A stretch of 64,000 nt of DNA from Pseudopyrenochaeta lycopersici (GCA_003313425.1 NHZP01000022.1:1-64000), one strand, 5' to 3'; counted from the stretch's first letter, positions 43,943 through 57,045 are shown. Translations and numbers: made by a program. Notes: a model not told the origin generated them from the sequence alone.

Positions 43943-46495
43943 TTTGCACGCAGTATTGAGAAATTAGAGCTTAAAACCAAATGGCTGATTTTGTCGTCAT
44001 GGTATCTCAAACTCTTTAAGTACAGCACCTAGGCTGCTTCAAACCAGGGTCAAAGCCTTGACAGAGATGAAGGCACTTTGCTCCATCCTTGACTTCATTT
44101 GGTTCATTTAGTCTCTAGAGACCCAAATACGAACCTGAAGGTTAGGACTGTGTGCCGACCAGGTCGGCGAAATCGCAAGTTCAACCCCATCGAGCACTAC
44201 ACAGCCGAGTGTATGACGACCACAAGGCGAAGAGTAATTTAAGGACCGCGACAACATGCGACCAAAGCTTAGACTGGTAATTGGTCCGTCGAAGCCTAGT
44301 TACAAGCTTGCTTAAGCTTCTCCACTGCGAAGTGTTTCGCATGGTCAGAACTGACCAATCGCTGCCTCCTCGGTCTCGCATCGGTGCCATCGCTCTCGCA
44401 TTTGAAGATCATCAATTCGCGACAGGAGGGGACATGTTCTGAATACAAATAAAAGATCTACCACTAGTACGCTATCTAAGATACCAAGCTACGCGTATTC
44501 GCATGTGCGTACTTGATGTTCCGTTTTCAAACCTGGAACCTCTAAAACTCGTCTTGATCGTCGCACATATGCGCGATTCTCTGACTTTCTCGAAGCCGAA
44601 CCTCGGAGCATGCTGTTGATCCTATATTAGCCCTAATAAGTATTGAAAGCCTATCGACTTATTTACAAGCACTCATTCTTGGGGCGCATGAAGCCAAAAG
44701 CGAATAAACGATTCCGACCCCTAGCAGTCCATTTCCACATATCCGCCGGCCTCCACCTTAAGCACGTTCTGGAAACACCAACAGATATTGCAGGTATAGA
44801 TTTCTTGGCCAAATTCTTTGCCAACCGGGACCCTAGCAACTGCCTTCATTGTAATATTCAAGATTCAAGAATCGTGTCAACGCAAGTTGTGAGACCTCGA
44901 TGATATGAAAGGAAATCTGCAGAAAGCAGCAAATTCTCTCAAAGGCCACGCTTTTTATCCACAAATAGCTGGCTTAACAAATATGAGCGCTACTATTGCG
45001 CAATTAGATAGGAAAATAGGAATTAGACGACGTTTGTGCTGGGAGAAACGGAGGGGGTAGGGAGTTTGATCTCGTGGTTGGTAAAGTAGCGATTAAAGTA
45101 GACCTTTGTTGATCATATTCTTCTTGCAATCTTTCATCAATGCCTAGAATAATTAGACTCCTCAAAATAATGACTCTTGCACAAAGCCATTTAACATGGG
45201 TAAGTGGAAAAGGCCTTGAGACTTCTTGCATTCGGCAACAAGAAACATTACAATAGACTAATTGATTATTTTGAATCGGCGCAGAATGTGTCAGACTTGT
45301 AGTTTGAGATTTCGTGATTGATCTATGAGTGTCTTCATGATCATTACGCTATCCGCCAAGGGTAAAGTATTTGGCTTGAAATGAGAATCAGATGAGACGA
45401 CCGAAGAATTTGTCTGAAACACCGAGTGCAATTGTCCCAGAACGAAATGTTCGGCTAGGGCTACTCGAAGGAAGGCTGCAATGATTAGCCTTTTCCATAA
45501 TGTCGGCCTTGTTTGATGCAATGGGCACAGTTCTCGCCCCTTAACATAATCTACCACTGGTAATGCACGAAAATTCATGCCTTGTAATTATCGATTAAAT
45601 GTATTGTTATTAGTCCCTGCTGCTGGAAGGCAAATGCCGCTGGAATACGTCAGTAATCTCAACAAGGACGCATTTGGACTTGACCTAGAGAGTTTATTTC
45701 ATACATTCAGAATTAGTCAGTCGTTTTACAGTTTCCTGGATCATCATTATGTGCTACCGATATATGATGACCTCCTCGTTTGCCACATCGATCTGCGCTC
45801 CAGGCCTTCAAGATTTTGGTACATCTCAGCACCGATGTTCTGTGCTCTTCAACATGAGCCTGAATTGAACCATTAGTAATCCTAGACACATCCTTGTGAA
45901 ATCGAAGCAAGCACCATGTTGGAAAAATGGCTACGCAGATCGTCAAAATCGGAGGCTGTCACATGCAACCATAGACATGCTCTGACAGCTAGTGGAAATC
46001 GATAGCATACGGTGGACAAATCAATCTCAAAGAGCTACAAAGAATGATTTCCAGATCAGATTTCGACTGCAAAGCCACTTTGATTACCTGGCCTGAAACT
46101 TGGATACAACAAGAATGTATCAGATTCATAGTCTAGGACACCTGGCTAAGAGGATGCACTGAGGATTTTGTGCTGAATTTGGGAAAGTCCTCCCAGGTTG
46201 GACCCTACTCTCCTGCTGAGCCAACTGGCAGTGAATAGGGCAAATACTGTGATCAGCTATAGAACTCTAGGTATTTCTCGAGAAACTCTTCCGTATTTCG
46301 CGACGACAAATGTGAGATTCCGTCTCGATGGAGGCGTGCGGTCTTTCCCACCATGGCACTTCCGTGTTGCTCGGTAAATCTCGAGCCAAGGCTACCCCTC
46401 CAATTCCAGTCCCACTACGTCATCTATCCATACATGCGTGCATCCAACCTATCCCTCACGTTCCATGCTCCTAGTTCAAGCACTCTTAGTTTAAT
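43943..46495. other. Long spacer without a supported gene
   Basis: 2.5 kb with only chance frames. The best (44643-44903 plus, 45578-45291 minus, 45577-45876 plus) lack introns, domains or consistent codon use. The right end is the phospholipase C promoter. Confidence 0.4.
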
Positions 46496-48217
46496 ATGGC
46501 TGACCTAGTAGCCGGAATATCGAAGCTGAATCCTTTCTCTAAGAAATCTGTTGTTGATGATGAAGACAAGGGTGAGGCCATCGATGAAGGAACTGTTGCA
46601 GGTGGCGGCCATGCATCCCGCCAATCGCATATCACAAAGGACAAACTACGTGTAAGCCAGGCATTGAAAAGTTACCTTGTTAAAGAGGGGGTTTTACAAG
46701 AAGCAGAAGCAGGATTGCACGTCGAATCACCGACAACTGCGCTAAGAGAGTTGCTCGATCGAAGCCACATCAACGTCCCACCTGAGGTCATCGATAGGAA
46801 CTATCCGCTTCCAGAGTATTTTATCAGTTCGTCACACAACACATACTTGATGGCCCATCAGCTTTTTGGAGAGTCACATGCTTCTGCTTATGAGATTGCT
46901 CTACATACCGGGTCGCGATGCGTGGAGATCGATGCTTGGGATAACGATGACAACAAGGATGAGCCAAAAGTCACACATGGCTACACGCTTGTATCCAACA
47001 TACCCTTTCGCCAAGTTTGCGAGACAATCCGCGATGTCATCGACAAGGAAGCTGCGAATGAGAGGAATGCTGCACCTATCATGATTTCTCTTGAAAACCA
47101 TTGTGCTGCACACGGACAGCTTCGCTTGGCGCAAATTATGCAAGAAGTCTTTGCGCATCGGCTTCTAAGTAGGGCTGTCCGTGAAAACGGCACGCATGAA
47201 CAGGAGGGTAGCGGGGATCACATCACTTTGGCTGAACTTGGGAACAAGGTCGTAGTCATCGTTGAGTACCATCTGCCAAATGAGGAAGAGAGTAGTGACA
47301 GCGACTCAAGTTCGGACGATGAAGCTGAAAAGCAAGCTCGCCAGGAGTACGCTAGGAAGAAAAAAGTGACCAATGCGGGTCTCATCATTCCGGAGCTGGC
47401 ACAGCTTGGAGTATATGCGCAGTCTGTGAAGCCTGTCAACAACTCATGGTTCGAAGCCGACCTAGAGAACGCCCCTCATCATCAGCTCATTAATGTTTCC
47501 GAGTCGGGACTGAAAGCCCATCTACCAACAAATAGTGCCAAAATAGCACGACACAATGCGCGCCACTTGATGCGTGTCTATCCCAAGGGTACCCGCATCT
47601 CCTCTAAAAACCTCGCTCCAGTGCCATTCTGGGGTATTGGAGCGCAGATCTGTGCCTTGAACTGGCAAACTTTCGGCGCAAGCTCCCAACTCAATGAAGC
47701 ACTTTTCGCAGGCTCAGGTGGCTACGTCCTCAAACCCGCCGCTCTCCGTGCTGGGGGTGACGGCAATCTGAGCGCAGGCCGACGAAAGCGTTTGCGCCTA
47801 CACGCCGCTGGTGCGACAGACGTACCTCTGCCGAAGGATCGTGACAATGAAGACGTCAAGCCGTACCTTACCTGTACACTCGTGCATCCCAACGACATGA
47901 ATAATATGCCACCTAAGAGAAAGACCTCGGCCTACAAACCCCACAAGCTCACCAGCTTCCTACATAAGGACAATTCGCCTCCAAATGATCCGATCTGGAA
48001 AGAGGTCCTCGAGTGGGAGTATGAGGATAATGAACTTGTCTTTCTACGTCTTTTGATTAAGAGCGACGATAGTTTTGCGCGCAACCCCATCTTTGCAGTG
48101 GCAGCGGTTCGGTTGATGTATGCTACAACTGGATGGAATTTCATTCGGATGCTAGACTTGGGAGGCCATGAGACCACATGCACACTGCTTATCAAATTCG
48201 AGCTTGAAGATCTCTAA
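46496..48217 (+). CDS. Phosphoinositide-specific phospholipase C
   Basis: An intronless 573-residue protein. The X domain (about 105-250) has the catalytic histidines His114 in SSSHNTYL and His161 in VTHGYTL, with Ca-binding acidic residues in CVEIDAWD and SLENHC. An acidic Ser/Asp/Glu linker (about 275-295) separates it from the Y domain (about 305-430: MRVYPKGTRISSKN, PFWGIGAQICALNWQT). A C2-like region follows (about 460-573). It lacks an obvious PH domain and canonical EF hands, as in short fungal enzymes. It hydrolyses PIP2 to diacylglycerol and IP3 in calcium signalling. The start is the first ATG (MADLVAGI). Confidence 0.95.
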   Translation: MADLVAGISKLNPFSKKSVVDDEDKGEAIDEGTVAGGGHASRQSHITKDKLRVSQALKSYLVKEGVLQEAEAGLHVESPTTALRELLDRSHINVPPEVIDRNYPLPEYFISSSHNTYLMAHQLFGESHASAYEIALHTGSRCVEIDAWDNDDNKDEPKVTHGYTLVSNIPFRQVCETIRDVIDKEAANERNAAPIMISLENHCAAHGQLRLAQIMQEVFAHRLLSRAVRENGTHEQEGSGDHITLAELGNKVVVIVEYHLPNEEESSDSDSSSDDEAEKQARQEYARKKKVTNAGLIIPELAQLGVYAQSVKPVNNSWFEADLENAPHHQLINVSESGLKAHLPTNSAKIARHNARHLMRVYPKGTRISSKNLAPVPFWGIGAQICALNWQTFGASSQLNEALFAGSGGYVLKPAALRAGGDGNLSAGRRKRLRLHAAGATDVPLPKDRDNEDVKPYLTCTLVHPNDMNNMPPKRKTSAYKPHKLTSFLHKDNSPPNDPIWKEVLEWEYEDNELVFLRLLIKSDDSFARNPIFAVAAVRLMYATTGWNFIRMLDLGGHETTCTLLIKFELEDL

Positions 48218-48951
48218 TTGTATTAAGCTCGGCTTGAGTTCGAGTTGACAGATGATGAGACACAGGGGAGCACGGTCGAGAGCGAAGCTTGTAGGTAGAT
48301 TGGAAAAGCACAATAAGGATGAAGAGCTGCTACAATTATGAGAGTCTTTCGTTCTGGTGAAATCCTGCTGGCGAAGTTAAGTACATTCTTGGTGCTTTTG
48401 CAACCTCATCCTCTTACTTTGTATATCGTCTCCGAATACATAATTGTTGAATGCGGAGGCCAAGTCCAACTCACTTCCACATCGTAGGAATGTTCCAAGT
48501 CACCTTGAACTGTGCAGAGTGCATGTGGAAGACATTTGCAAATATTAGTGCTCTATTTGGACCTCTATTTATACAATCATAGTTACTTACTTTGCGTTTG
48601 CGGAGACATTTTGTAAACCTCTGCAACACTGCTAAAAGCGGCCTTAACAGGCGACGAGTCTGAGGATAGAGAAAAAGCCGCTTGCATGTATCTTTGAGTT
48701 GAAAAAGCATTGAACAAGTGTTAGGACGAAGGTGCAGGTTGGCTGTATAACAACAGACGATCCTCGATAGTGGCTAGGACGTGCCACCGAGGATCCATCG
48801 AATCATTAGTTCCAGGGACAAAGGCACAGAGCCGGGTAGAATCAGTTTTATGAGTTTGTAGATTTTGCCAAGTTTGGAAGGAACATGGATTGAGTACAAT
48901 AGGCCGTACCGAGCGGCCCACCTTCTCGCCGTCTTTCAATCCATTACCAGC
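48218..48951. other. Convergent intergenic spacer
   Basis: 3' flanks of phospholipase C and the ALKBH1-like gene. No supported coding region. Confidence 0.4.
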
Positions 48952-50104
48952 CTAATCCCACACCTGGCGACAGCTGACGTTAACCCGCTTTGTGCCCATG
49001 TAACCTTTCCATTTGTTGAATATCTTTTCCTCCGTTGTCGTTGCGCCCGGCGTCCCTACCGGCCAATCGGCAAGGTGTGATGGGCAAGTATTTGGAATCG
49101 TACGCGCCATTGCATGCCAGGCCCACCTGGCATCTCCCGTTAGATGGACGCAATCACCGCTATGAATGCGAATAGCTACTGTCCTTGGTGTATTATCTCC
49201 CTCTCCACCATCCTCTCCTCGCGCCATAATGAATATGCCATCGCAGCCAACACTAAAGCTAGCAAGAGCGCGCTGGCATTGTTCGCTGACATCGCGGTGA
49301 ACCGGCATGAAGTCTTTAGCAGAGTAAATGAGCACGACTCCAGATTCGGGCCGAATGTGTGGAAAGAGCCCCGTAACTAATGTGGACAGGTCTTTGGGAA
49401 ACTCAGTCGCGTGTTTAGAGTAGCTGCGCGTGGGCCAATCATACTGCTCACCGAGCGTGAGCCATCGAAGCTTGCTGTACAGAAACTGCTCAGTGTTGAG
49501 AGGTTTCAGTGTGCTAGACACTTTTGGTACTAAATAGTCCTCTCTCGCTGCACGGTCACGAAGGAAAAATGTGCTTTTGAATCGAAGTGTTTCTGCTGAT
49601 GGTTTTGGTGGGTATGGAACGCTGTAATCTGCCTGCAGGTTGATCTTATGTGCTGGATCAGCCAAATCGCGATGCAGAAGGCATGACGTGAAGAGAATCT
49701 GGGTTTCAGGTGGAAGGATTCCGGGCATTATTTGTAGACCAGGGAAGTCTCGATGCTCGAAAATCTGGACATCATTGACCGGTATAGAGAGGGGCTTTCC
49801 ATCAGCATATGCCTGGCATGCAGCCTCAATACGTGGGGCAGGAACGTTGCCAGCAAGCCGCCAAATGTCTTTTTGCTCTGCAGTGAATTGTTCACGGTTG
49901 TTCAAATCGAATACATTAGGATCAGTCTCAAGGTCAGCCTTCCTCATGCTCTGGTAGCGCCAGTGTTCCTGTTGAATGAATTGTGGTGGTGTTGCATGAG
50001 TATCATGATGGACGGAACCTCTCTAGATTCAACGTCAGTCATCCCCTTTCAGCCGTACGGAATGACATACGGACTCGTTCAGCAGTCTTAGTGGAGACGT
50101 CCAT
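48952..50104 (-). CDS. ALKBH1-like 2-oxoglutarate/Fe(II) dioxygenase
   Basis: Exons 50104-50071 and 50018-48952 give 366 residues. The 52-bp intron (GTATGT..GAGAG) joins TAERV to RSVHHDTHA in phase. The iron ligands are His252 and Asp254 (VHRDVSEQ) and His313 (WHAMAR). The 2-oxoglutarate-binding arginines lie in the RVNVSCR motif (Arg356, Arg362), the R-x-N-x-T-x-R signature of the AlkB family with Ser in place of Thr. The N-terminal WRYQSMRKADLETDP and the overall length fit ALKBH1, which removes methyl groups from nucleic acid (tRNA and DNA targets reported). The downstream ATG at 49947 would lose the conserved start, so the two-exon model is preferred. Confidence 0.9.
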
Positions 50105-50963
50105 TGTCGCAGCGCGGCCAGAAGAGAAAAGAGAGCGGAAAGTGAGTGACGGTTGCGGTTTGGTTAACGAATACTTCACCACCAAGCCATGCGATGCTTG
50201 TAGAGCTTTCATCAACTCAAAGCCGAGGAGGCGGTAGTTCCTCGAGTCTGGTCGGATGGATTGTCGTGGTGCTGATTGTCAAAAGCGTGGATGGAGAGAT
50301 TCGATGCCAAGTTCTCGTTTGCTACCTTATCGATAAGGGGCGTAGCGTATCCTCCTAATACTATACTTTCAATATCAACCTATCCCTCCTGTCTACACCT
50401 TCCTACAATGGCCTGACAAATAGCCGAGAATAGTCTTAAACCATCACAAAGTGCAGCAAAACTTGCGTGACCCTGTCCAAGAAACCTTATTCTACCTTGT
50501 CACCTAGTTACTGTAGGCTGGCTGTTCAACGTAAATTCAAAAACTTGACAGGAACGCTATTCACATTCTTGACTGTGTCGAATTACTCAAAAGCTGCAGG
50601 TGCTGCGTCAAAGGAGAATAAATGACCCAGGATTGTAATCCGGTGCACATTCGCCTCCCCAAAGACTTTATTTAATTCCTTCATTATCATTTCTCAAGTC
50701 ACTCAGGATTATTCTTGGCGTTGAGTTTCAGTAATGGCGCATTGTAAAAATCGTGATGAAACCTCAGTGAAGATTGGATACCTCATAACGAGCGTCATAA
50801 GCAGCATCCAGGATTAGTCCGCGAAAACCCCTTCCCAGTAAGCCAAACGAACGCGACACTGCGTAGTACATCCAGTTCTGAGATTATCTTGAAACGCTCT
50901 CTCTTGGAGAAAAATTGAGATTGAGTGATTGGGATACATTAAAAAAGGGGGCAGAGCATGATC
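50105..50963. other. Intergenic spacer
   Basis: Promoter side of the ALKBH1-like gene and 3' flank of the cyclase pseudogene. No gene seen. Confidence 0.4.
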
Positions 50964-52018
50964 CTAAAAGATAGCAATGTCTCCCGGCGGAGTTCCGATG
51001 CCAACCTTTACATGTAGCGGTGCATCCGTTCAGAAGAAGGTATACGTCTCCATAGCCTTACACATTTTACTCAACTTCTCCGAATCCCGCATTTCGCCCA
51101 TCGCGGTGTCCCAGTGTACTAGCAACCATTCATGAAGAGCCCAGCCATCGATGAGCTTTAGCGGCCAGGCGTCGAACGCCACTGTGTAACTGACGAGGGC
51201 GGTAAAACGTTGGCCATATAGCTAGCGGACAGTTGTTTCGTTGGTTTGAAGACCGATGGCGCTGTTATCGCCAGTACTAAATTTACGCTCGTATTCAGGT
51301 GCGTTACTGAATGTGTTAGCTATATTGTTTCAATAATAGCAAGGCAAGAGGTTATACCAGTGCCATCGTACATAACCGCTTCGTATCATCATGATATCTC
51401 CTTGCCTGAGTGCTGTGCCCTGCCACTTGAGCGTCTCGATGATGTCACCGACTGGAATCTCGTGCCTCGTAATCGGACTTGGTGCATTCCCATTCTTCTA
51501 TATACCACCTCACCCAATCATACAATCTTAACCCTTTCACACCAGTTGTGAGTACCATTCTTATCCGACTTGGTTGCTTCCTCATGGGGGAGACCGTTAT
51601 AGTATGATCTACTGGCATGGTGGACAAAGTACTTCAAGCTGTCCCACTGAGCGCCCGATTGCGTGTTGATGGACAACTTATTATCCATTGCCGCAAATTC
51701 AGTGAAGCTGCCGAAGTCGATCTTTCTTTTGATGGAATTCTTTGCAGTTGAAAGCCTGGAAATTGGACATTATGGAGTGGCCCTTCCAGTTGGGTGTTCA
51801 CCAGTACTAATCTCTCGGGATGCAGCCTTCACGACCGAAGGTGTGAGAAGATTGATAGCTATTTTGTGTTAGGTGAAATATAGTTCTTTAGAAGGGGTGG
51901 GCAACGTGAATCTACTTCCAACTTCGTCTTTATTGCCATCTTTGTCAAAAAGCTCCAGCCAGTTGTTCCCTTGCGGCAAGCTATCTTTTTTCGGCAGATG
52001 ATCGAATGCTGTGCTCAC
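50964..52018 (-). pseudogene. Decayed cyclase-family (kynurenine-formamidase-like) gene
   Basis: Homology to the fungal cyclase family (PF04199) is readable throughout. Exon 1 (52018-51916) encodes STAFDHLPKKDSLPQGNNWL and LFDKDGNKDEVG. A 57-bp intron (CTAAC branch) joins it to INLLTPSVVKAA at 51858. Then follow INTQSGAQWDSLKYFVHHA, THNWCERVKIV, GDIIETLKWQGTALRQGDI, IRSGYVRWHW, SYTVAFDAWP, LHEWLLVHW and DAPLHVKVGIGTPPGD. Lesions include GTG in place of the start ATG, a TAA after GRATP, at least two frameshifts near 51530-51450, TAG before LYGQRF, and a TGA after TYTFF. Homologues are metal-dependent hydrolases; this copy cannot make protein. Confidence 0.8.
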
Positions 52019-53563
52019 TGACCCTAACGCTTTCCGTAAGATTATGCGCCGTGGCCGGAAGCTGGCTTGAGCTGTTTCCCTTTGAAATAATATGGTCTTG
52101 ATTGGATGCTGGAAAGAAGTTGTTCTAGGGATCTTATAGTTTATGGACTTCATCGCCCCAACTAAAGGCGACCAACCCCGCATTGCTTGTCCTTTCACAT
52201 CAGATGGCGGGGGAATTCTTCGCGGGTTGTCACACTTGTTCTGATGACGTCGCGAACCGCGGTTCAGTTGGTGCGGCCTATTTGGGGATCGGACTTGTGA
52301 TAGTTTCATTGACGGAATCCCTTCCGACAAATCGACGTTAACGCACGACTGTTTAACCCAGGAATCGGTACAACGATTGTAGGCACGTTCAGATCCATTT
52401 ATCTGTGTCTCCACAGCGTAATGGGTTCCTGCAAAGTGATGAGCCGCTTGCTAGAGTAACACGCACGGGCAATGCTGTGTATGGTTGGATGTTGAATCTA
52501 ATCCATGTATGTCAAAGTGGCGGAAGAGAAGTAGCGATCTTGTTCACCAGTCCATGTACGATGCGTGGTTTGGTATGTAGCATTCCAAGGTCATGGTTGC
52601 AGTCTCGCATGCAGGAACGCCAGTGGCTGGAATCCGCAAGGTCTGTGTGTACCGTACCGATCGCCAAGCGCGACGATCATTGGCGGAAGGATTGAAGCAG
52701 TTCAAGTGTTCCCATCAGCAAGATAGCAAGATGGGTGCAAAGCCATGGTGGATGGCGTTCGCGTGGCCGCCTAGGGTGAGAGCAACATGGCAGCAAGACC
52801 AACCAAATCTGTTTCAGCGAATGGGCCCACCGCACGACGAAGTGGAGCGTCGAGTGTGCAGGAAGAGCAATCATGCCGTCATATCCAGGTAGCCATCTTG
52901 TCTGGCAGGGAAGCGCCTGCACTAGCCACGCGCGACGTACTCTTTTGGCAGGATCGAGAGCTTGGCGTTGCCGAGGCGTGGCGCACGAGAGAGACGACCA
53001 ACAACTCGGTTGGGCCCAATGCCGTTGTCCTGCAAATGGAAACGGAGCAACAGACAAGGACATGATGTCACGGAGCCATTGCACACCCTTTAATCAATCC
53101 ACCGGGCATGCCGTCATATACGGAGCATGGCATTCTTGAGCAAACGATGTAAAAGTGGCTTGACGTGAGATTGTGCCTCCCTACATGACGCATATGGTCG
53201 AACCTGGTCGCCGATCGCCTACATAAGCCCTGGTCAAAGATGCAGCATCACCGTATGTGGCAGCAGGCGACGCAAGCTTTCCAACAGGCTCTCGATTGAA
53301 CGAGGACCATCACAGCTCGCCTCGGGGACGGCTTGGCTGATCTTTTTCGTGGCTCCTACGTCATACAATCGTAGTGCCCGCTTGCAGCTCTCGCGTGTCA
53401 CGGCAACCACCTTCCAGCGCAAATAATAAAGCTGCCCGCTCTCTCTTTCCCTCCCACCTTTCCCATTATACTCATACTCACTCGCGCCTCCTCCCCAATT
53501 GTCCCCTCGCTGCGTCTTTTTTTTGATACCCCTTCCCTGATACCCCAATCATAGTGTTACGTC
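52019..53563. other. Spacer without a supported gene
   Basis: Several 80-130-codon frames overlap on both strands (for example 53084-52677 minus and 52405-53139 plus). They shadow each other and show no domain or intron. The right end is the promoter of the HAM1-domain gene, with pyrimidine-rich runs at 53445-53530. Confidence 0.4.
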
Positions 53564-56500
53564 ATGACTTCGAAAGCCGTCAACCGTAGGTGCAATGGCC
53601 CTCCTTGCCTGCATGCTAAGCTGACATACGCCAGGCCCTGTTGACCTGAAGCAGAAGGAGACTGATGTCAATAACAAGCTCCAGCTTTATGGCATTTTCC
53701 AGGGTATGTACACGACGCTGCGGCGCCGCCACCGCCAAAGCTCGAACGCACGCTAATATCCTCTCCAGCCTTCGCCAACGGCAAGGTGCCGTCCAACAAG
53801 CAAATTGATATTGCCCTCAACTCAGCCCTTGCATCGCGCCCGCTGAGCTCACCCTCAAAGAAGCTCTCGAGCGAGGGCCAGAAGCTCGTTGCCGACCTCA
53901 GGGCCGTCATCGAGCAGGCCAAGATTCTATTGCTCACCAAGAATGAGGGCAACCTGCTTCAGGACTTCATCTGGCAGGCAGAGCAGATCACCGGCGCCAA
54001 CACCAGCTTACCAAACGCCCCCGTGGACAAGGACACGGCCAAGCAGCATGGTAACGAGGCACTCGACGGTCTGCGAACCCTCGGTACTCTCCTCATCTCC
54101 AACGGCCAATTCAGGAAGCTACTTTCCGACGCCACCGTTTTGTTGCGAGACATTGCTGGCGATGCTGCGCAAAACACGGCCAACAAGGTCAAGCCTTCAG
54201 AGGAACGGCTAAGCCGCCTCGACGAACCAGCAGATGACAACACCTGGCACGATACTCCGGAGTTGTCCAAGGACAAGCTCCTCGCACAGGCAAAGCAGAG
54301 CGTTCCTTTTGGTAAGAAGGATGTAAAAGATGCCGCTGGTGATGTCAACCAGGCCGCCAATCCTCAAGGATCGCGTGACCCCCGCGATACCGCTCAACAA
54401 GGCCTGCAAGAGGGTCAGACTGGTCAACCTACCAGTCTCGATGCTCGTGGCGCTGCTGAGGTTGCCAAACAAAAAGTTGATGAGAATATGTCTGAGGAGG
54501 ACAAGGACAAGGCTCGTGCTCGCCGCGATCAATTAAACAACTACTTGAAGGGGAAGATGCCCGAGGAGCGTCGCGACCAGACCATCTGGCGCCTGAAGAA
54601 GATGGTTGTTGAGATTCAGGGTCACCAGGATTACCAGCGTGCCATTGAGACCTTGCTCCGTCTCGCGGAACAGTATGCTGGTCATGGCAAGAACCTGGGT
54701 CAGCAGACCACAGGAACTGTGCAAGGTGCGCACCGTGACGATGCTCTTCAACTCGCCGAAGCTGACCTCAAGGTGCGTAATGCAGAATTCCGCACCAACA
54801 ATATTCATTGGCTGACAAATATCAAGACTCTCCTCGAGCGTTTTGCCAACAACACATCATCAGATGATCTAATTGAATCCATTAATCAAGTCTACAAGGA
54901 TGCCGATCAGGACCCTGAGCTGAAGAATTGGTTCAAGCGTCTTGACGCATTCATTCGTAAGATTCTGCAGCAGCAGGGCTACATCTTAGAGGACGCCAGC
55001 AATGAGGAGTGGAATCGCATCTACGATGATGGCCACCAATTGCTGCGCGGCCGTTACCGAGGCCACACTGACCGCATTGCTGACGAATTCAAGTTCATCG
55101 GCGAGCAATTTGATGCTGACCCGCAGAACAAGCAATTCGCCGACTCTGTCAACAAGCTCTTCCTCGATCTTGGGCAAGATGAGAATGGTCAGACCGTTTT
55201 CAAGCCTCATCTCGTTAAGGACTTGACCGATGTCATTCTTCCGGGCATCTTCGAGAACATCAGATATGTCCCGATCCCGCGCATTGAGTATAGTGATCCT
55301 ATGGTTGACGCTGTCGTCGAGAACCTTGTCATTGAAGGCGACAACCTTGCTCCCAACTCGTTGGAGTTCGGGTCCGATAATTACTGGCGCTGGGGTCGCA
55401 AATCCATCTCGAGCAAGAACAAGAACAAAGTAATGCTCTCCGTTTCCGGCGTGCAGATGGATCTTCGAGATGTCTCTTACTACATCAAGCGCAAGCAGGG
55501 TTTCCCCTCCATCACTGATAAGGGTGTGATGGATATCTTCATGGGCGGCTCCGGATTCAGCTTCAAGGTCGAGATGGAAACTGCTGACAAGGCACGTGAG
55601 CGCGCTCAAACACACTTTTTCAAGGTCACCAAAGTTGAGTCCGATATCAAGAACCTGCAGATTAAGCTGAGGAAGAGTAACCATAAGCTTCTCTTCAATA
55701 TGTTTAAACCCCTGCTCCTCAAGGTCATGCGCCCTGTTATTCAGAAGGTGTTGGAGAAGCAGATCAAGGATTCTGCCAACCAACTCGACAGTATCCTCTA
55801 CGACATCAAGACTGAGGCTGACCGTGCTGAGGCTGAGGCTAAGCGCAACCCTGATCCGGAACATCTTCAGAACATGTACCAACGCTATGCCTCTGCTGCT
55901 CAAAGGCGCGTCATGCAGGGCAAGCAGAAGAAGGAACAGCTCAAGGAGAAGACTAAGAATACCCAAGTGAACGTCGCCGTAACCCAACACGATTCCATTT
56001 TCAAGAACATTTCTCTACCTGGTGGCATATCATCCAAGGCCACTGAGTATAAGGACCTTGCAGCCAAGGGGGACAAGTGGGAGAGCCCCATATTCGGTAT
56101 TGGATCCGCGAAGGAGACTTCCAGTCTGCCTAAATCTGGTACTGTGACTCGCAAGCCACATGGTCGTGCAGGCGGCTATGGCAGCACAGCCAGTCAGGGT
56201 ACTAGCCAGAGTCTTGGTAACCAATCCGCAGGAACCAGCCTTACTGGTGGTCAAAGCCTGGCTGGCGGCACTGTCCCCGGATCTCAGCAGTACGGCCAAG
56301 GGTTAATTGGTACCCAGGGTATTACTAGCGGATCAGGCCTCACTGATGGCCAAGGTCTAACTGGCGGTCTTCCAGGTACCCATGTAACTCAACAAACAGC
56401 TGGCCAGGGATTTGGTACTCAGGTTGATAATGCCTTCAATAACAACACCACTGGCACCGGCAGCGTGGGCGACTCTACTGGCCTCGGCAGCACTACTGGA

Positions 56501-56569
56501 ACTCAAGGCTCGGACGCATACAACACTACACTTGGTGACCAGAACCCCGTATTCCAGGGCCGTGTCTAG
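53564..56569 (+). CDS. HAM1-domain protein, large lipid-binding-like fungal protein
   Basis: Exons 53564-53585, 53635-53703 and 53769-56569 (introns 49 and 65 bp) give 963 residues starting MTSKAVNRPVDLKQKE. The body matches my recollection of the fungal HAM1 N- and C-terminal domain family (formerly DUFs). It has long amphipathic helical stretches, then a region of beta structure (PRIEYSDPMVDAVVENLVIEGDN, MDLRDVSYYIKRKQGFPSI) resembling a BPI/TULIP lipid-binding fold. A Lys/Glu-rich coiled segment (about residues 660-750) follows. The last 150 residues are Gly, Thr, Ser and Gln repeats. I infer a role in membrane or lipid handling; no enzymatic motif is seen. Confidence 0.85.
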
Positions 56570-57045
56570 AGATGTGGTTCAAGTTGGTTGACGTTCCCGA
56601 TCTCATACAAGAGAAATTTGACACTTTCGTGGGTTGGTTGATCATCACTTTCTTACGACTTAATAATGGATGATATCACGATTGTGCTATGGCGCTCAGC
56701 ACATGAATATAACGGCTTGCCTTATGATGTTTTTGTAACACCGAATAGCGACAGATTAAGTAATGTGGAGGTTTGGGGTGGAGACTCGGTTGATGACACT
56801 AATCAGAAAAGCATGTGGCTTGTTTCTGTAGCAATAATAACGCGTGGTTGCTTTTATATTTATTTTGCGCTGCGTGCGGCTCAGTGAACCGATGTGAATG
56901 CAGTTTTTCGCCCTTGTTCGATCAGATTTTTGGAATTGTTGTGATAGGGCTAAGGTACGTGTATTGAAAGACTCAGAGACAGGATGATTGCCCCAAATCC
57001 TAGCTTCTCCATAACCCCATATGCCTCGGTCCTCGACATAAATGC
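56570..57045. other. 3' flank of the HAM1-domain gene
   Basis: No supported gene; convergent with the hypothetical gene that ends at 57046. Confidence 0.4.

Noticed and set aside
54986..55990. Minus-strand frame of 334 codons
   Set aside because: It is antisense to the HAM1-domain gene, leucine-rich only because of reverse-complemented Lys/Glu/Gln codons.
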